From: Desulfonauticus sp. 38_4375
Lineage (GTDB): Bacteria; Desulfobacterota; Desulfovibrionia; Desulfovibrionales; Desulfonatronovibrionaceae
DNA length: 64,000 nt
Reading direction: 5' to 3'
NCBI GenBank assembly: GCA_001507915.1
Contig: LGER01000001.1
Location: 17,357-81,356, forward strand
This document shows positions 17,035-25,452 of the stretch, one piece after another (the stretch's first letter is position 1; each line of letters begins with the position of its first letter). The position numbers and the translations under genes are program-made. The notes below the pieces were generated by a model. It was not told the origin of the DNA. It did no database searches and saw nothing but the letters and a program-made list of their open reading frames with translations.

Positions 17035-19059
17035 TTATGGATGCATTGGATCAGGAATGATCTGAATGTAAGGTCTCTTGAAGAACTTAATCTCACCAGT
17101 TTCAGGATTAAACTGAGAATTGGTGAAGCACTTCCATTCTTCGTCATTAAGATCCATAAAGTCAGCACGATAGTAGAAACCAGGATAACGAGTTTCCTTA
17201 CGGAACTTAATGTGGAGTATGTGCAAACGTACAGTCCAGAGACGATGGTAGTTTTCCCAAGCTCTTAGGAGTTCGTGTAAGTCGCGAGCACAAAGCTTTT
17301 CAGAATCTTCTTCGAGCATATCCAAGAGTTCTTCACAGCGTTCTAACAACTTTTCAGAAGTTACATAATAAGTAGCAACACCACCACCATATTCGTCAGT
17401 AGCCTTAATCAAGCGGAACATGAAGTTACGAGGAGTGATATATTTGGGGTTGATGTCAGGAGCAGTAGTGATGTCTTTGTGCTCTAAGAAGTTATAGTAA
17501 GGCTTGTAAACGAGTTTAGCCAATTCTTCAGCACTTTCCTTCAAGGTAGGCACGAAATCTTTGTGATCTACAGCCCAGCGTACCAACTGCTTACCAGCGA
17601 TACGACCTTCAGCGTGAGAACCAGAAGAGAATTTATGACCAGAAGCACCAACACCATCAGCACAGGTAAACAAACCGTTAACAGTGGTCATACGGTTGTA
17701 AACCTTGCCGTTGTCAGCCTTAATCTTGTACTCTTCAGGTACCCATTCTTCGTCTGGACCAGATACCCAGATACCGCAGCAACCAGAGTGAGAACCCAAG
17801 AGATAAGGTTCAGTAGGCATAATCTCAGAACCAACCTTTTCAGGCTCAATGTTCAAACAAGCCCACAAGTTGGCCTGACCAACACACATGTCTAAGAAGT
17901 CTTCCCAAGCTTCAGCTTCCAAGTGCTTCTGCTCTTTCTTATCCAAGGTCTTAAAGGTTTCCTGCAAAGCAGTAGCAGTGTCCATGAAGATAGGACCACG
18001 ACCTTCTTTCATTTCCTTGAGCATCATGTGGTTACGCAAACAAGTAGGAATGATAGGACCGTGGGCATAACCTTTTTCTTCGTACTGTTTGAGCATGTCA
18101 CGGTTGGTCTGACAGTAATCTTCACCAAAAGCGTTAGTAGCTTTGGCTTTGAAGAGCAAGAACCAGGCACCAACAGGACCGTAACCATCTTTAAAACGAG
18201 CAGGTACGAACCTGTTTTCCATCATGGTCATTTCAGCGCCAACCTGAGAACAAAGAGTATAGGTAGAACCAGCATTCCATACAGGATACCAGGCACGACC
18301 CATACCTTCACCAGTGGAGCGAGGACGGTAAACATTAACAGCACCACCGCAAGCTACCAACATGGCGTTAGTTTTAAAAATGTATACCTTATTTTCACGA
18401 ACAGAGAAACCAACAGCACCAGCAATGCGGTTGGGCTGATTGGCATCCAAAAGAAGTTTTACCACAAAAATTCTTTCTAAGTAACCAGTACCCTTGCCAT
18501 CTTCTTCTCTGTACTCGCCAAGAGCGTTCTTAGCAGCTTCAGCCACAATACACTTATAGGATTCACCGTTGATCATAATCTGCCAACGACCAGAACGAAC
18601 AGGCTTGGCACCATTGCGAATAGCCAATCCTTTCTTTTTGGCAGTAGCACCATCAACGCGCTTACCATCTTCTAAGGTAACCCAAACAGGAAGACCCCAT
18701 TCTTCAAAAAGATGAACAGAATCATCAACGTGACGACCAAGGTCAAAAATTAAGTCTTCACGAACGATTCCCATAAGGTCAGTACGAACCATGCGTACAT
18801 AGTCATCAGGATCATTTTCACCAAGATAAGTATTAATAGCAGAAAGACCCTGAGCAACAGCACCAGATCTTTCCAAAGCAGCTTTATCTACCAAGAGAAC
18901 TTTTACGCCATATTTGTCAGCCCATCTCTTGGCTTCAAAAGCAGCACCACAAGCACCCATACCACCACCGACGAGTAATACATCGGTTTTGATCTCTACG
19001 ATTTCAGGCTCAGCCAAGGGTAAACCCAATGGTTTGGCCTTAGCAGGAATCTGAGGCAT
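17035..19059 (-). CDS. aprA: adenylylsulfate reductase alpha subunit AprA
   Basis: AprA is the FAD-containing catalytic subunit that reduces APS to sulfite and AMP in the cytoplasm. The 674-residue length fits the family. The N-terminal dinucleotide site (DVLLVGGGMGACGAAFEAKRW), the RSGAVAQGLSAINTY region, the conserved RNHMMLKEMKEGRGPI segment and the C-terminal FYYRADFMDLNDEEWKC part are all characteristic. It follows aprB by 50 bases with a GGAGG-type ribosome site. Its codon use and GC content look slightly higher than neighbours, as expected for a very highly expressed gene. Known AprA proteins work as AprBA heterodimers fed by QmoABC. Confidence 0.98.
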   Translation of the reverse strand: MPQIPAKAKPLGLPLAEPEIVEIKTDVLLVGGGMGACGAAFEAKRWADKYGVKVLLVDKAALERSGAVAQGLSAINTYLGENDPDDYVRMVRTDLMGIVREDLIFDLGRHVDDSVHLFEEWGLPVWVTLEDGKRVDGATAKKKGLAIRNGAKPVRSGRWQIMINGESYKCIVAEAAKNALGEYREEDGKGTGYLERIFVVKLLLDANQPNRIAGAVGFSVRENKVYIFKTNAMLVACGGAVNVYRPRSTGEGMGRAWYPVWNAGSTYTLCSQVGAEMTMMENRFVPARFKDGYGPVGAWFLLFKAKATNAFGEDYCQTNRDMLKQYEEKGYAHGPIIPTCLRNHMMLKEMKEGRGPIFMDTATALQETFKTLDKKEQKHLEAEAWEDFLDMCVGQANLWACLNIEPEKVGSEIMPTEPYLLGSHSGCCGIWVSGPDEEWVPEEYKIKADNGKVYNRMTTVNGLFTCADGVGASGHKFSSGSHAEGRIAGKQLVRWAVDHKDFVPTLKESAEELAKLVYKPYYNFLEHKDITTAPDINPKYITPRNFMFRLIKATDEYGGGVATYYVTSEKLLERCEELLDMLEEDSEKLCARDLHELLRAWENYHRLWTVRLHILHIKFRKETRYPGFYYRADFMDLNDEEWKCFTNSQFNPETGEIKFFKRPYIQIIPDPMHP

Positions 19060-19109
19060 ATTTATCCCTCCTTAAATTTTAATTTCTTAATTTAAAAGTT
19101 AACCTACAA

Positions 19110-19604
19110 CTACTTTCTATACTTTGGATCAACCCAAGTCTCTACATAATCAGCATTAGCAACTTCAAACTTCTTACCTAATACTTCCTTAGGTTGTTTG
19201 AGTTCAGTTTCAGTAAAAAGAAGCTCATTATCTAAATCACCAGCTTCTGGCTTACCTTCATAAGGTTTAATGGAGCCTTCATCAGTAGTTCTGATGGGGA
19301 ACTTAAAACGTTTGATGTTACCATTTCTAAACTGAATGGTCCACATAATGTCAGAAGCACTGCGCATAGGAATACTGGTTCCGCCCATAGGAGCGAAGTC
19401 AGCATAAGGACGGGCTTCAATAGCACCCTGAGGGCAAATCTTTACGCAGGAATAACATTCCCAGCAAGCATCAGGTTCTTGGTTGTAAGCCTTCATTTCC
19501 TCAGGATCTAAGATCATGAGATCATTGGGGCAGATGTACATGCAAGCAGTTTTTTCTCCACCCTTGCAGCCGTCACACTTGGCTGGATTAACAAAGGTTG
19601 GCAT
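19110..19604 (-). CDS. aprB: adenylylsulfate reductase beta subunit AprB
   Basis: AprB, 164 residues, is the iron-sulfur subunit that passes electrons to the FAD of AprA. Two 4Fe-4S motifs are complete: C10, C13, C21, C25 and C47, C50, C53, C57. The C-terminal tail after residue 110, used to wrap around AprA, is present. A strong ribosome site (gaggagga) precedes the ATG. A consensus-like promoter with an overlapping palindrome lies about 85-125 bases upstream (19690-19728), so aprBA seems to have its own promoter in addition to readthrough from sat. Confidence 0.98.
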   Translation of the reverse strand: MPTFVNPAKCDGCKGGEKTACMYICPNDLMILDPEEMKAYNQEPDACWECYSCVKICPQGAIEARPYADFAPMGGTSIPMRSASDIMWTIQFRNGNIKRFKFPIRTTDEGSIKPYEGKPEAGDLDNELLFTETELKQPKEVLGKKFEVANADYVETWVDPKYRK

Positions 19605-19689
19605 AACTCATCCTCCTCTAATATGGTTTTAATAATTAATACCCCTAGCCAAAAAGAACCAAGGCCTTTTACCTTGATTCTGCACGCTG

Positions 19690-19728
19690 ATTATTACCAG
19701 CGCATCTTTCTCCTTGTCAAGGAGAAAG
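19690..19728 (-). promoter_or_regulatory. aprBA promoter with a perfect 23-bp palindrome over the -35 box
   Basis: On the minus strand TTGACA (19715-19720) is followed after 18-19 bases by TAATAAT (19690-19696). The -35 box is the centre of CTTTCTCCTTG-A-CAAGGAGAAAG (19706-19728), 11-base perfect arms around one base. Such a tight palindrome is a poor RNA hairpin but a good dimeric repressor operator. No copy was seen at the other promoters in the window. Confidence 0.6.
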
Positions 19729-19750
19729 TGAAATTTATCCCAAACTCAAA

Positions 19751-19784
19751 TTAAGAGGGCAAAGTATACACTTTACCCTCTTAA
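19751..19784 (-). terminator. hairpin after sat, possible weak terminator
   Basis: TTAAGAGGG-c-AAAG (19751-19764) pairs with CTTT-a-CCCTCTTAA (19771-19784) around a 6-base loop, ten bases after the sat stop. The minus-strand tail is only moderately T-rich (TTTGAGTTTG), so termination may be partial, with readthrough into aprBA. Confidence 0.55.
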
Positions 19785-19793
19785 TAGCAACAA

Positions 19794-21083
19794 CTATTTC
19801 ATAGGATCGCCGCTAGCGGCCTTTTGCATTTTGATCTCTACCTTTTCAGTCAAACCTTCATAGTATTCACGTAAGATTGCCAAGACTTCATCTCTTCCAA
19901 AGTGATCAGGAACGGGCTGACCTTCAGAAAGGGCCTTACGTAACTTGGTACCACTTAAGATTACCCTGTCTTCCTTAGAATGAGGACAGGTTCTAAGAGA
20001 AGCCATACCATCACACTTGTAGCAGTAGAAGGTCCAGTCAATCTTAAGAGGCTTACAGATCAAAGCCTTACCTGGCTCTTCAGGATAAGGAATGCGATCA
20101 AAAATCTCTTGAGCCTCAAAAAGACCATAAAAGTCACCAACACCAGCGTGGTCACGACCAATAATCATGCGAGAGATGCCATAGTTTTGACGAAAAGTAG
20201 CATGAAGCAATGCCTCTCTGGGACCGGCATAGCGCATATCCAAGGGATAGCCAGCCTGTACTACATTTTCCTTTACAAAATAGTGCTCAATAAGAGTATC
20301 AATACATTTAATACGAACTTCAGCAGGAATATCTCCAGGTTTTAACTTACCAATAAGGGAGTGAATAACTACACCATCACAAACTTCAATGGCAATCTTG
20401 GCCAAAAACTCGTGAGAACGGTGCATGGGGTTACGCAGCTGTAAAGCAGCAACCTCTTTCCACCCTCTCTTTTCCAACTCAGCCCTCATTTCAGCAGGAC
20501 GCATATAAACGCCTTTAAACTTAGTGGGGAACTCGCCTTCACTGAGAACCTTTACAGGACCAGCAAGACAGACATCCTTTTCAGCCATTACCATCTGAAC
20601 ACCAGGATGATCTTCCAAGGCTACTTTCCAGAACTTATCATCAGCACTGTCTTCACCCTGCCCCTTATAAACCATTTCACATTCCCACTTCTTATCTGCC
20701 TCAGTCTTTTCCCACTTTTCTGTAACCTTAAGAGTAGCAACAATTTCATTATTATTCTCAGGATCTACCAAAGCAACTTCATCCCCTTCATTAATCTCAG
20801 CAGCATCTTCCTTAGTTACAGAAAAAGTTACAGGCACAGGCCAAAAAGTGCCATCAGCAAGCAAGAAGTTTTCACAAACACCCTTCCAATCAGCACGAGT
20901 CATAAAACCTTCCAAAGGACTGAAACCACCAGTACCAATCATGATAAGATCGCCCTTCTCACGACTGGTAACAGGAACCTTCTTCATGGACTCGGCTCTT
21001 TTTAACTCTTCAGCCCTAGCCTCTCCTTCCAACAAGCGGATTACTAACCCCTTACCGCCATGGGGTGGAACAAGATTAGACAT
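19794..21083 (-). CDS. sat: dissimilatory ATP sulfurylase Sat
   Basis: Sat forms APS and pyrophosphate from sulfate and ATP, the first step of sulfate reduction. With the start at ATG 21081-21083 the protein has 429 residues; this start is chosen for the strong GGAGGA site just upstream, and because 22 extra upstream residues would be unlike the family. Visible motifs are [10 protein letters not shown] at 215-224 (the nucleotidyltransferase HxxH site), [18 protein letters not shown] at 309-316 and a Cys/His zinc site (C354, C357, C366, H368). It heads the sat-aprBA-qmoABC run and is divergent from a second sat-like gene. Confidence 0.97.
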   Translation of the reverse strand: MSNLVPPHGGKGLVIRLLEGEARAEELKRAESMKKVPVTSREKGDLIMIGTGGFSPLEGFMTRADWKGVCENFLLADGTFWPVPVTFSVTKEDAAEINEGDEVALVDPENNNEIVATLKVTEKWEKTEADKKWECEMVYKGQGEDSADDKFWKVALEDHPGVQMVMAEKDVCLAGPVKVLSEGEFPTKFKGVYMRPAEMRAELEKRGWKEVAALQLRNPMHRSHEFLAKIAIEVCDGVVIHSLIGKLKPGDIPAEVRIKCIDTLIEHYFVKENVVQAGYPLDMRYAGPREALLHATFRQNYGISRMIIGRDHAGVGDFYGLFEAQEIFDRIPYPEEPGKALICKPLKIDWTFYCYKCDGMASLRTCPHSKEDRVILSGTKLRKALSEGQPVPDHFGRDEVLAILREYYEGLTEKVEIKMQKAASGDPMK

Positions 21084-21176
21084 TAGCTGTTTCCTCCTTC
21101 CTTGTTTTTTCCCAGCTTCCGCCAGATTGTGAATTTGTGCACACAACACTTACTCACTTCTAAAAAAAGTTGCAAG

Positions 21177-21275
21177 TCTTTTTTTTCACAATCACTACAT
21201 CTTTAAAAAAGAGCAAAACCTATCTACACCCCCTAAATTCTGTTGTCAAGAATAAAAGTTCTTTTTTTCACAATA
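21177..21275 (-). promoter_or_regulatory. sat promoter region with repeated TTGTGA half-sites
   Basis: On the minus strand TTGACA (21244-21249) and TAGATA (21221-21226) are spaced by 17 bases, a plausible promoter with a weak -10. A run beginning TTGTGAAAAAAA occurs twice, once upstream of the -35 (about 21259-21272) and once downstream of the -10 (about 21182-21194). A further TTGTG-CA-CACAA element lies near 21134-21146. TTGTGAA is the half-site of Rex-family operators, and Rex represses sat in Desulfovibrio vulgaris; the assignment here is inference. Confidence 0.45.
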
Positions 21276-21537
21276 TAAAGATTAAATAAATTAAATAGTT
21301 AAACAACAAAATACCTTTTTCTACTTCTTTGTCTCAAAAAATATTGTGATTTTTTTAACTAGGACCACAATTCAAATCACTCCTAACCCTAAGTTCACCT
21401 TAAGGCTAAAACTAAGATTAGTTTCCCAAGCCAAAGAAAATTCTTTTTTCCTCAATTTTACAATCAATTATCACCTATCCTCAAAAGTTAACCCAAACAG
21501 ATAAACATAAACAAAATCTTCTCACTAAAAAACGCTC

Positions 21538-21653
21538 TTTCACTTTAATAAGGTTGCACTATCTTTTTTGCTTATGAAAGTGAAAGCAAAAACCCCCCCC
21601 AAAGTGAAATTTTTCACATTTTTTCTTGACAAAAAATACAAAGCTACTAATTC
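21538..21653 (+). promoter_or_regulatory. promoter of the sat paralog with AAAGTGAAA operator-like repeats and a C8 tract
   Basis: AAAGTGAAA occurs at 21577-21585 and 21601-21609, and inverted (TTTCACTTT) at 21538-21546. The last copy is half of a perfect inverted repeat GTGAAA-TT-TTTCAC at 21604-21617, close to the Rex-type operator pattern. Nine bases further is a consensus -35 TTGACA (21626-21631), with TAATTC (21648-21653) as the best -10 after 16 bases. An unbroken C8 tract at 21593-21600, rare in this AT-rich DNA, separates two of the repeats. Confidence 0.5.
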
Positions 21654-21716
21654 TATTCCAAACACCTAACTACCTGTTTTAATGAAATTAAAATAAATAA
21701 TGAGGAGGTGCAGCAA

Positions 21717-23075
21717 ATGTCTAGTTTGATCATTGAAAGGCCCTTACCTCATGGCGGCAGACTTGTGGAAAGGGTAGTTAGAGACAAGGAAGCTGCCAAA
21801 AAAATGATCAAAGGTTGTCCCACTTATGACATTAAGCCCACTCTTCATTATGAAACTGGCGTGCCAGTGCGCAATGTTTACCGCGAAATCATGTCCATTT
21901 GTTATGGATTTTTCAGTCCTGTAGAAGGTTCCATGAAACAGGCTGAAGTGGAGCGTATTTTAAAAGAACGCAGGCTCTTAAACGAATGGATTTTCCCCTA
22001 TCCCCTGGTCTTTGATATTAGCAAAGAAGACTACAAAAAATTGGGAGTGGGGTCTGGAGACCGCTTGGTTTTAAATCTCAAAGGCAAACCCTTTGCCATT
22101 TTGGATATTGAAGAGGTCTGGGAAATAGACAATCCAGAAGAGCTAGCACACAAAACCTTTGGTACTCCTGAAGATAACCCCGAAGTAGTAAGAGAGCGCT
22201 TCAATAAAAAACATCCAGGCTGGGTCATTTACCGCAGCTTAAATCCCATTGTCCTGGCTGGAAAATATACCATTATCAATGAACCTAAAATGCGTCCTCC
22301 TTTTGACCGTTTCTGGTTTCCACCCAGAAAATGTAGAGAAGAGTTTGACAAAAGGGGCTGGCGTACAGTTATCAACCATCAGACCAGAAATGTCCCCCAT
22401 GTAGGGCACGAGTTCTTAATGAAAAACGCTGCCTATACTGGCGATGTGGAACCCTGTCATGGCATCTTGGTCAATGCCATTATCGGAGTAAAGAGAAGAG
22501 GAGATTATCCTGACGAAGCCATTGTAGAAGGTCACGAAGCAGTCAACCTGGGCGGTTACATTAAACCAGAAAGGCATTTACCCACCATTTGTCTCTGGGA
22601 TATGCGTTATGGTAACCCCTTAGAATCTCTCTTGCACGGAATTATTCGCCAGAACATGGGTTGTACTCATCATATGTTTGGTCGTGACCACGCTGCTGTA
22701 GGTGAATATTATGATAAGTGGTCCACCCAAATTTTATGGACCAAGGGAATCCCCAGTTTTGGTTTCCCCAAACCTCCCACTGATGTTCCTTATGGTTTAA
22801 GCATTAGACCTCAAAATATGAGGGAGTTCTCCTACTGCCCCACCTGTAAAGAAATGGCTTACAGTGAAACTTGTGGGCACAAGCGCGAAAAGTTGAGTGG
22901 AAGTTTCTTAAGAGGCATGGTGGCTGAAGGCGTACAACCTCCTGCTATTATTATGAGGCCAGAAGTATACAAAGCTATTGTAAAATGGTGGAAACACTTC
23001 AACTATCCCTTCTGTAATGAAAAATATGTAATTAACAAGGAAAAAGAATTAGAAGTAGATTTGGAGGACCTTTAA
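21717..23075 (+). CDS. second, divergent ATP sulfurylase (Sat-family paralog)
   Basis: A 452-residue member of the ATP sulfurylase family, clearly different from the Sat at 19794-21083. Key elements are kept: QTRNVPHVGH at 222-231 giving an HVGH nucleotidyltransferase motif, RYGNPLESLLHG, GRDHAAVG at 322-329, a Cys/His zinc site (C374, C377, C386, H388), and LSGSFLRGM near the end. The N-terminal 50 residues are longer than in Sat. Start is ATG 21717 after GAGGAGGTG; a GTG at 21708 inside that ribosome site is rejected. It is followed after 23 bases by a small gene. It may be an alternative Sat, an ATP-forming Sat working in reverse, or an enzyme for another oxyanion; the sequence does not decide. 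Confidence 0.85.
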   Translation: MSSLIIERPLPHGGRLVERVVRDKEAAKKMIKGCPTYDIKPTLHYETGVPVRNVYREIMSICYGFFSPVEGSMKQAEVERILKERRLLNEWIFPYPLVFDISKEDYKKLGVGSGDRLVLNLKGKPFAILDIEEVWEIDNPEELAHKTFGTPEDNPEVVRERFNKKHPGWVIYRSLNPIVLAGKYTIINEPKMRPPFDRFWFPPRKCREEFDKRGWRTVINHQTRNVPHVGHEFLMKNAAYTGDVEPCHGILVNAIIGVKRRGDYPDEAIVEGHEAVNLGGYIKPERHLPTICLWDMRYGNPLESLLHGIIRQNMGCTHHMFGRDHAAVGEYYDKWSTQILWTKGIPSFGFPKPPTDVPYGLSIRPQNMREFSYCPTCKEMAYSETCGHKREKLSGSFLRGMVAEGVQPPAIIMRPEVYKAIVKWWKHFNYPFCNEKYVINKEKELEVDLEDL

Positions 23076-23098
23076 ACCAAGCTAGGAGGAGGTTTAAA

Positions 23099-23449
23099 AT
23101 GGCCTATTTTATGGTAGTACTTTTAGATGATAATCGCTTTGCCAAAATAAAAGGTACAGAATTGGAAGAAAAGGTACAATATATGTTTGGTGGAGAACTG
23201 CGTTGTTTAAATGTAGAAGTATCTGAAGAAATGAAAGACAAAATTCTTCAGGAATTTGATACTGCCCGCATTGACTCCAGGGGAGCAATTACAGATGTAC
23301 CTGTTGCCTTTTTAAGGGAATTATTCAATCAAGTAGCTGAGAAGAAAAGCTTAGGCTCAGAGGTAATTGAAGCTGTTTTAGCTAAATCCAGCGAGATAAA
23401 AGAATTGGCAGCCAAGGAATCTGAATACCTGCCTGCTCCAGAAATATAA
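23099..23449 (+). CDS. hypothetical protein co-transcribed with the sat paralog
   Basis: I do not recognise this 116-residue protein. It is soluble and acidic, predicted by eye to be mixed: a beta-rich start (AYFMVVLLDDNRFAKI) and helical remainder (EEMKDKILQEF, AFLRELFNQVAEK, SEVIEAVLAKSSEIKELAAKE). It has one Cys and no cofactor motif. A very strong ribosome site (aggaggag) precedes the ATG, 23 bases after the sat paralog, and a terminator follows at once, so the two genes form a two-gene unit. A regulatory or structural partner of the paralog is possible but unproven. Confidence 0.8.
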   Translation: MAYFMVVLLDDNRFAKIKGTELEEKVQYMFGGELRCLNVEVSEEMKDKILQEFDTARIDSRGAITDVPVAFLRELFNQVAEKKSLGSEVIEAVLAKSSEIKELAAKESEYLPAPEI

Positions 23450-23457
23450 AAAATTTA

Positions 23458-23489
23458 AAAAGGAGAGGGCCTTTAAACCCTCTCCTTTT
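23458..23489. terminator. bidirectional terminator
   Basis: Perfect 12-base arms AAAAGGAGAGGG (23458-23469) and CCCTCTCCTTTT (23478-23489), 8-base loop. It follows the small gene on the plus strand and the GGDEF gene on the minus strand, with A/T flanks suitable for both. Confidence 0.85.
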
Positions 23490-23498
23490 ATTTTCCCT

Positions 23499-25388
23499 TT
23501 AACCACTCTTTTTATCTTCCTCAAAAAGATAATAGATACGCTCAGAATTCTTCTTGGCAGCATACATGGCCTGGTCTGCCTTTTCCAAAAGAGTGGCTAA
23601 GTCTTTTCCTTGCTCCGGGAAAAGGCTTATCCCCATGCTTACAGAAAGCTTTATCTCATCCTGTTGCCAGTAAATTGGTTCTTCTAGTTCCATGGCTATC
23701 TTGTTTATCACCACTTTTACATCTTCATCTTTTTTTAACCCTGGAGCCATAAGGACAAATTCATCCCCACCCAACCTGGCCACCAAATCACCCCTGCGGA
23801 GGGTTTTCTTTAATCTTTTAGCTAAGTTTTCCAGAACAAAATCTCCGGCCTGGTGGCCATAGACATCATTTATTAATTTAAAGTCATCTAAATCTAAATA
23901 AATTAAAGCCACCACTTCTTCCCTGTCTTCTGCCTGCTGTAAAATATTTTTCCCCTGGCGTAAAAAATAAAGCCTATTGGGAAGACCAGTCAAAGCATCA
24001 TGAAAGGCCAGGTAAGTTAATTTTTCCTGCCTTAGTTTCTTGGCAGTAATATCTTTGGCCAAGATGCTAACAATCTTTTTCCCTGCCAGCTCAATAACAT
24101 AGGCACTTACATCCACATAAAAGACCTTACCCTCTTTATTCTTGTAAGGCCTTTCTCCTAATAAGTTCTTTTCTTTCTTGAAAGTGGCTAAAATCGCATC
24201 CACTTCTTCCCTGGTATTATCCACCAAATCATATACAGTTAACCTCTGTATCTCTTCATCAGTATAACCAAAATAGTTTTTAAAGGCATTATTATACTTA
24301 ATTATTTTCTTGGTCTCCAAATCGTAAAGAAATATGATATCTGTGCTTTGATTTACTATTGCAGAATAAAGCTTTAGATTCTCCATAAACCCTAAGGAAT
24401 TGTCTTCTAACCTGCCAATCATTTTATTAATATTATTTATCAAAGGAATAAGTTCTTGTTCATAGCGAGAGACATTTAATCTTCTTTTTAAATCCTGAAG
24501 AGAATTTATAGTGGAAAGTTCGCTATTTATCTTATTAAGAAAATTAAAAACTATATTTTTAATTTTTGAACTAAGGAAAAATAAAAGCACACAATTTATA
24601 CTTAAAATAACAACAAATAGCTTATATAATATTTCTTTGGCCTGAATAATGTCTTCATTTAAATCTTTTAAACTAAAAACCAGAGACTTATTACCCAAGA
24701 TATCTTCTTTTAACCAATAAAAGTAAAAATATTTATCATTTAATTCAAGATATTTACCTTTATCCGTTAGCTTAGAAAAAAAGGATTTATTCTTTACCTC
24801 TTCTTTTGCCAGATAGCTAAATTCAACTCCTGTAATATTTATAAGTTGTTTTATCTTTTCTTCACTAAAACTGCGAAATAAAATAAGATGGTATTTATTC
24901 GTTTCTCCAACTAAAGGAACTACTACAACTTCTCCTCCTCCACATTCCCTGGCACAAAAACCTTTGGATACTTCCTTTTTCCTGGCTAGCAAAACTCTTC
25001 CATGCTTTTGTAAGTAGGAAAGCAACCTATTTTTTGAACTTAAGACAACACTTTTTACAACCTCGCCCTGTTCATTTAAAAAAGCCAAGCCGTGCATGTG
25101 TACACTTTTTAAGATATTGGTTACCTGGGTAGAAAACTTTTGTCCGGGTAAAGTTAGAAGAAAATGGGCCTGCTTGGAGTTAATTAAAAATTGGGCAAAG
25201 CAGGCTACCTGCTCCAGGTCTTGAGCCAAGCTGGCATTGACTCTGGCCTGTTTTGCCAGTACATTTTTTTCTTCTTCTTTTTTTAACTTTTGCTCTAAAA
25301 AAAAGGAAAAAATAAAGTAAAACAACAAATTAAAAATAAAAAAAGCAAGTAAAAAATTCAGTCCTATCTTTTTATTTAAGGATAGCAA
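23499..25388 (-). CDS. membrane-bound PAS-GGDEF diguanylate cyclase
   Basis: A 629-residue protein with a membrane segment at about 9-30, a periplasmic sensor region of about 200 residues with CARECGGG-type cysteines, a second membrane segment near 255-275, a PAS domain around 335-450 and a C-terminal GGDEF domain. The signature GGDEF at 540-544 is intact, and an inhibitory RxxD (RRGD, 531-534) lies exactly five residues before it, so c-di-GMP synthesis with product inhibition is expected. Start is TTG 25386-25388 with AGAGGA upstream; no ATG fits. It is divergent from rlmI. Its c-di-GMP could act on the PelD in this window, though nothing links them directly. Confidence 0.92.
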   Translation of the reverse strand: MLSLNKKIGLNFLLAFFIFNLLFYFIFSFFLEQKLKKEEEKNVLAKQARVNASLAQDLEQVACFAQFLINSKQAHFLLTLPGQKFSTQVTNILKSVHMHGLAFLNEQGEVVKSVVLSSKNRLLSYLQKHGRVLLARKKEVSKGFCARECGGGEVVVVPLVGETNKYHLILFRSFSEEKIKQLINITGVEFSYLAKEEVKNKSFFSKLTDKGKYLELNDKYFYFYWLKEDILGNKSLVFSLKDLNEDIIQAKEILYKLFVVILSINCVLLFFLSSKIKNIVFNFLNKINSELSTINSLQDLKRRLNVSRYEQELIPLINNINKMIGRLEDNSLGFMENLKLYSAIVNQSTDIIFLYDLETKKIIKYNNAFKNYFGYTDEEIQRLTVYDLVDNTREEVDAILATFKKEKNLLGERPYKNKEGKVFYVDVSAYVIELAGKKIVSILAKDITAKKLRQEKLTYLAFHDALTGLPNRLYFLRQGKNILQQAEDREEVVALIYLDLDDFKLINDVYGHQAGDFVLENLAKRLKKTLRRGDLVARLGGDEFVLMAPGLKKDEDVKVVINKIAMELEEPIYWQQDEIKLSVSMGISLFPEQGKDLATLLEKADQAMYAAKKNSERIYYLFEEDKKSG

Positions 25389-25452
25389 AGAGTTATCCTC
25401 TCGTTGTTCTTTTTTTGCAAGTAACTTAAATAATTCTTAAAGGAAAGACAAG

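Larger units (their letters stand above)
21084..21716. other. 633-base divergent intergenic region between sat and the sat paralog
   Basis: No convincing coding sequence in either strand. It is AT-rich and contains the sat promoter region, several TTGTGA-type half-sites (also TTGTGA at about 21343-21348 on the plus strand), three copies of AAAGTGAAA or its complement, a C8 tract and the promoter of the plus-strand sat paralog. The central part (about 21350-21530) shows no clear signal. Confidence 0.7.

Noticed and set aside
17923..18480. 185-residue open frame on the plus strand opposite aprA
   Set aside because: Lies wholly within the well-supported aprA gene, has no ribosome site and no recognisable motif; antisense open frames are common in a biased coding sequence.
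19794..21149. Longer Sat start at 21149
   Set aside because: The ATG at 21083 has a strong GGAGGA site and matches the family N terminus ([10 protein letters not shown]).
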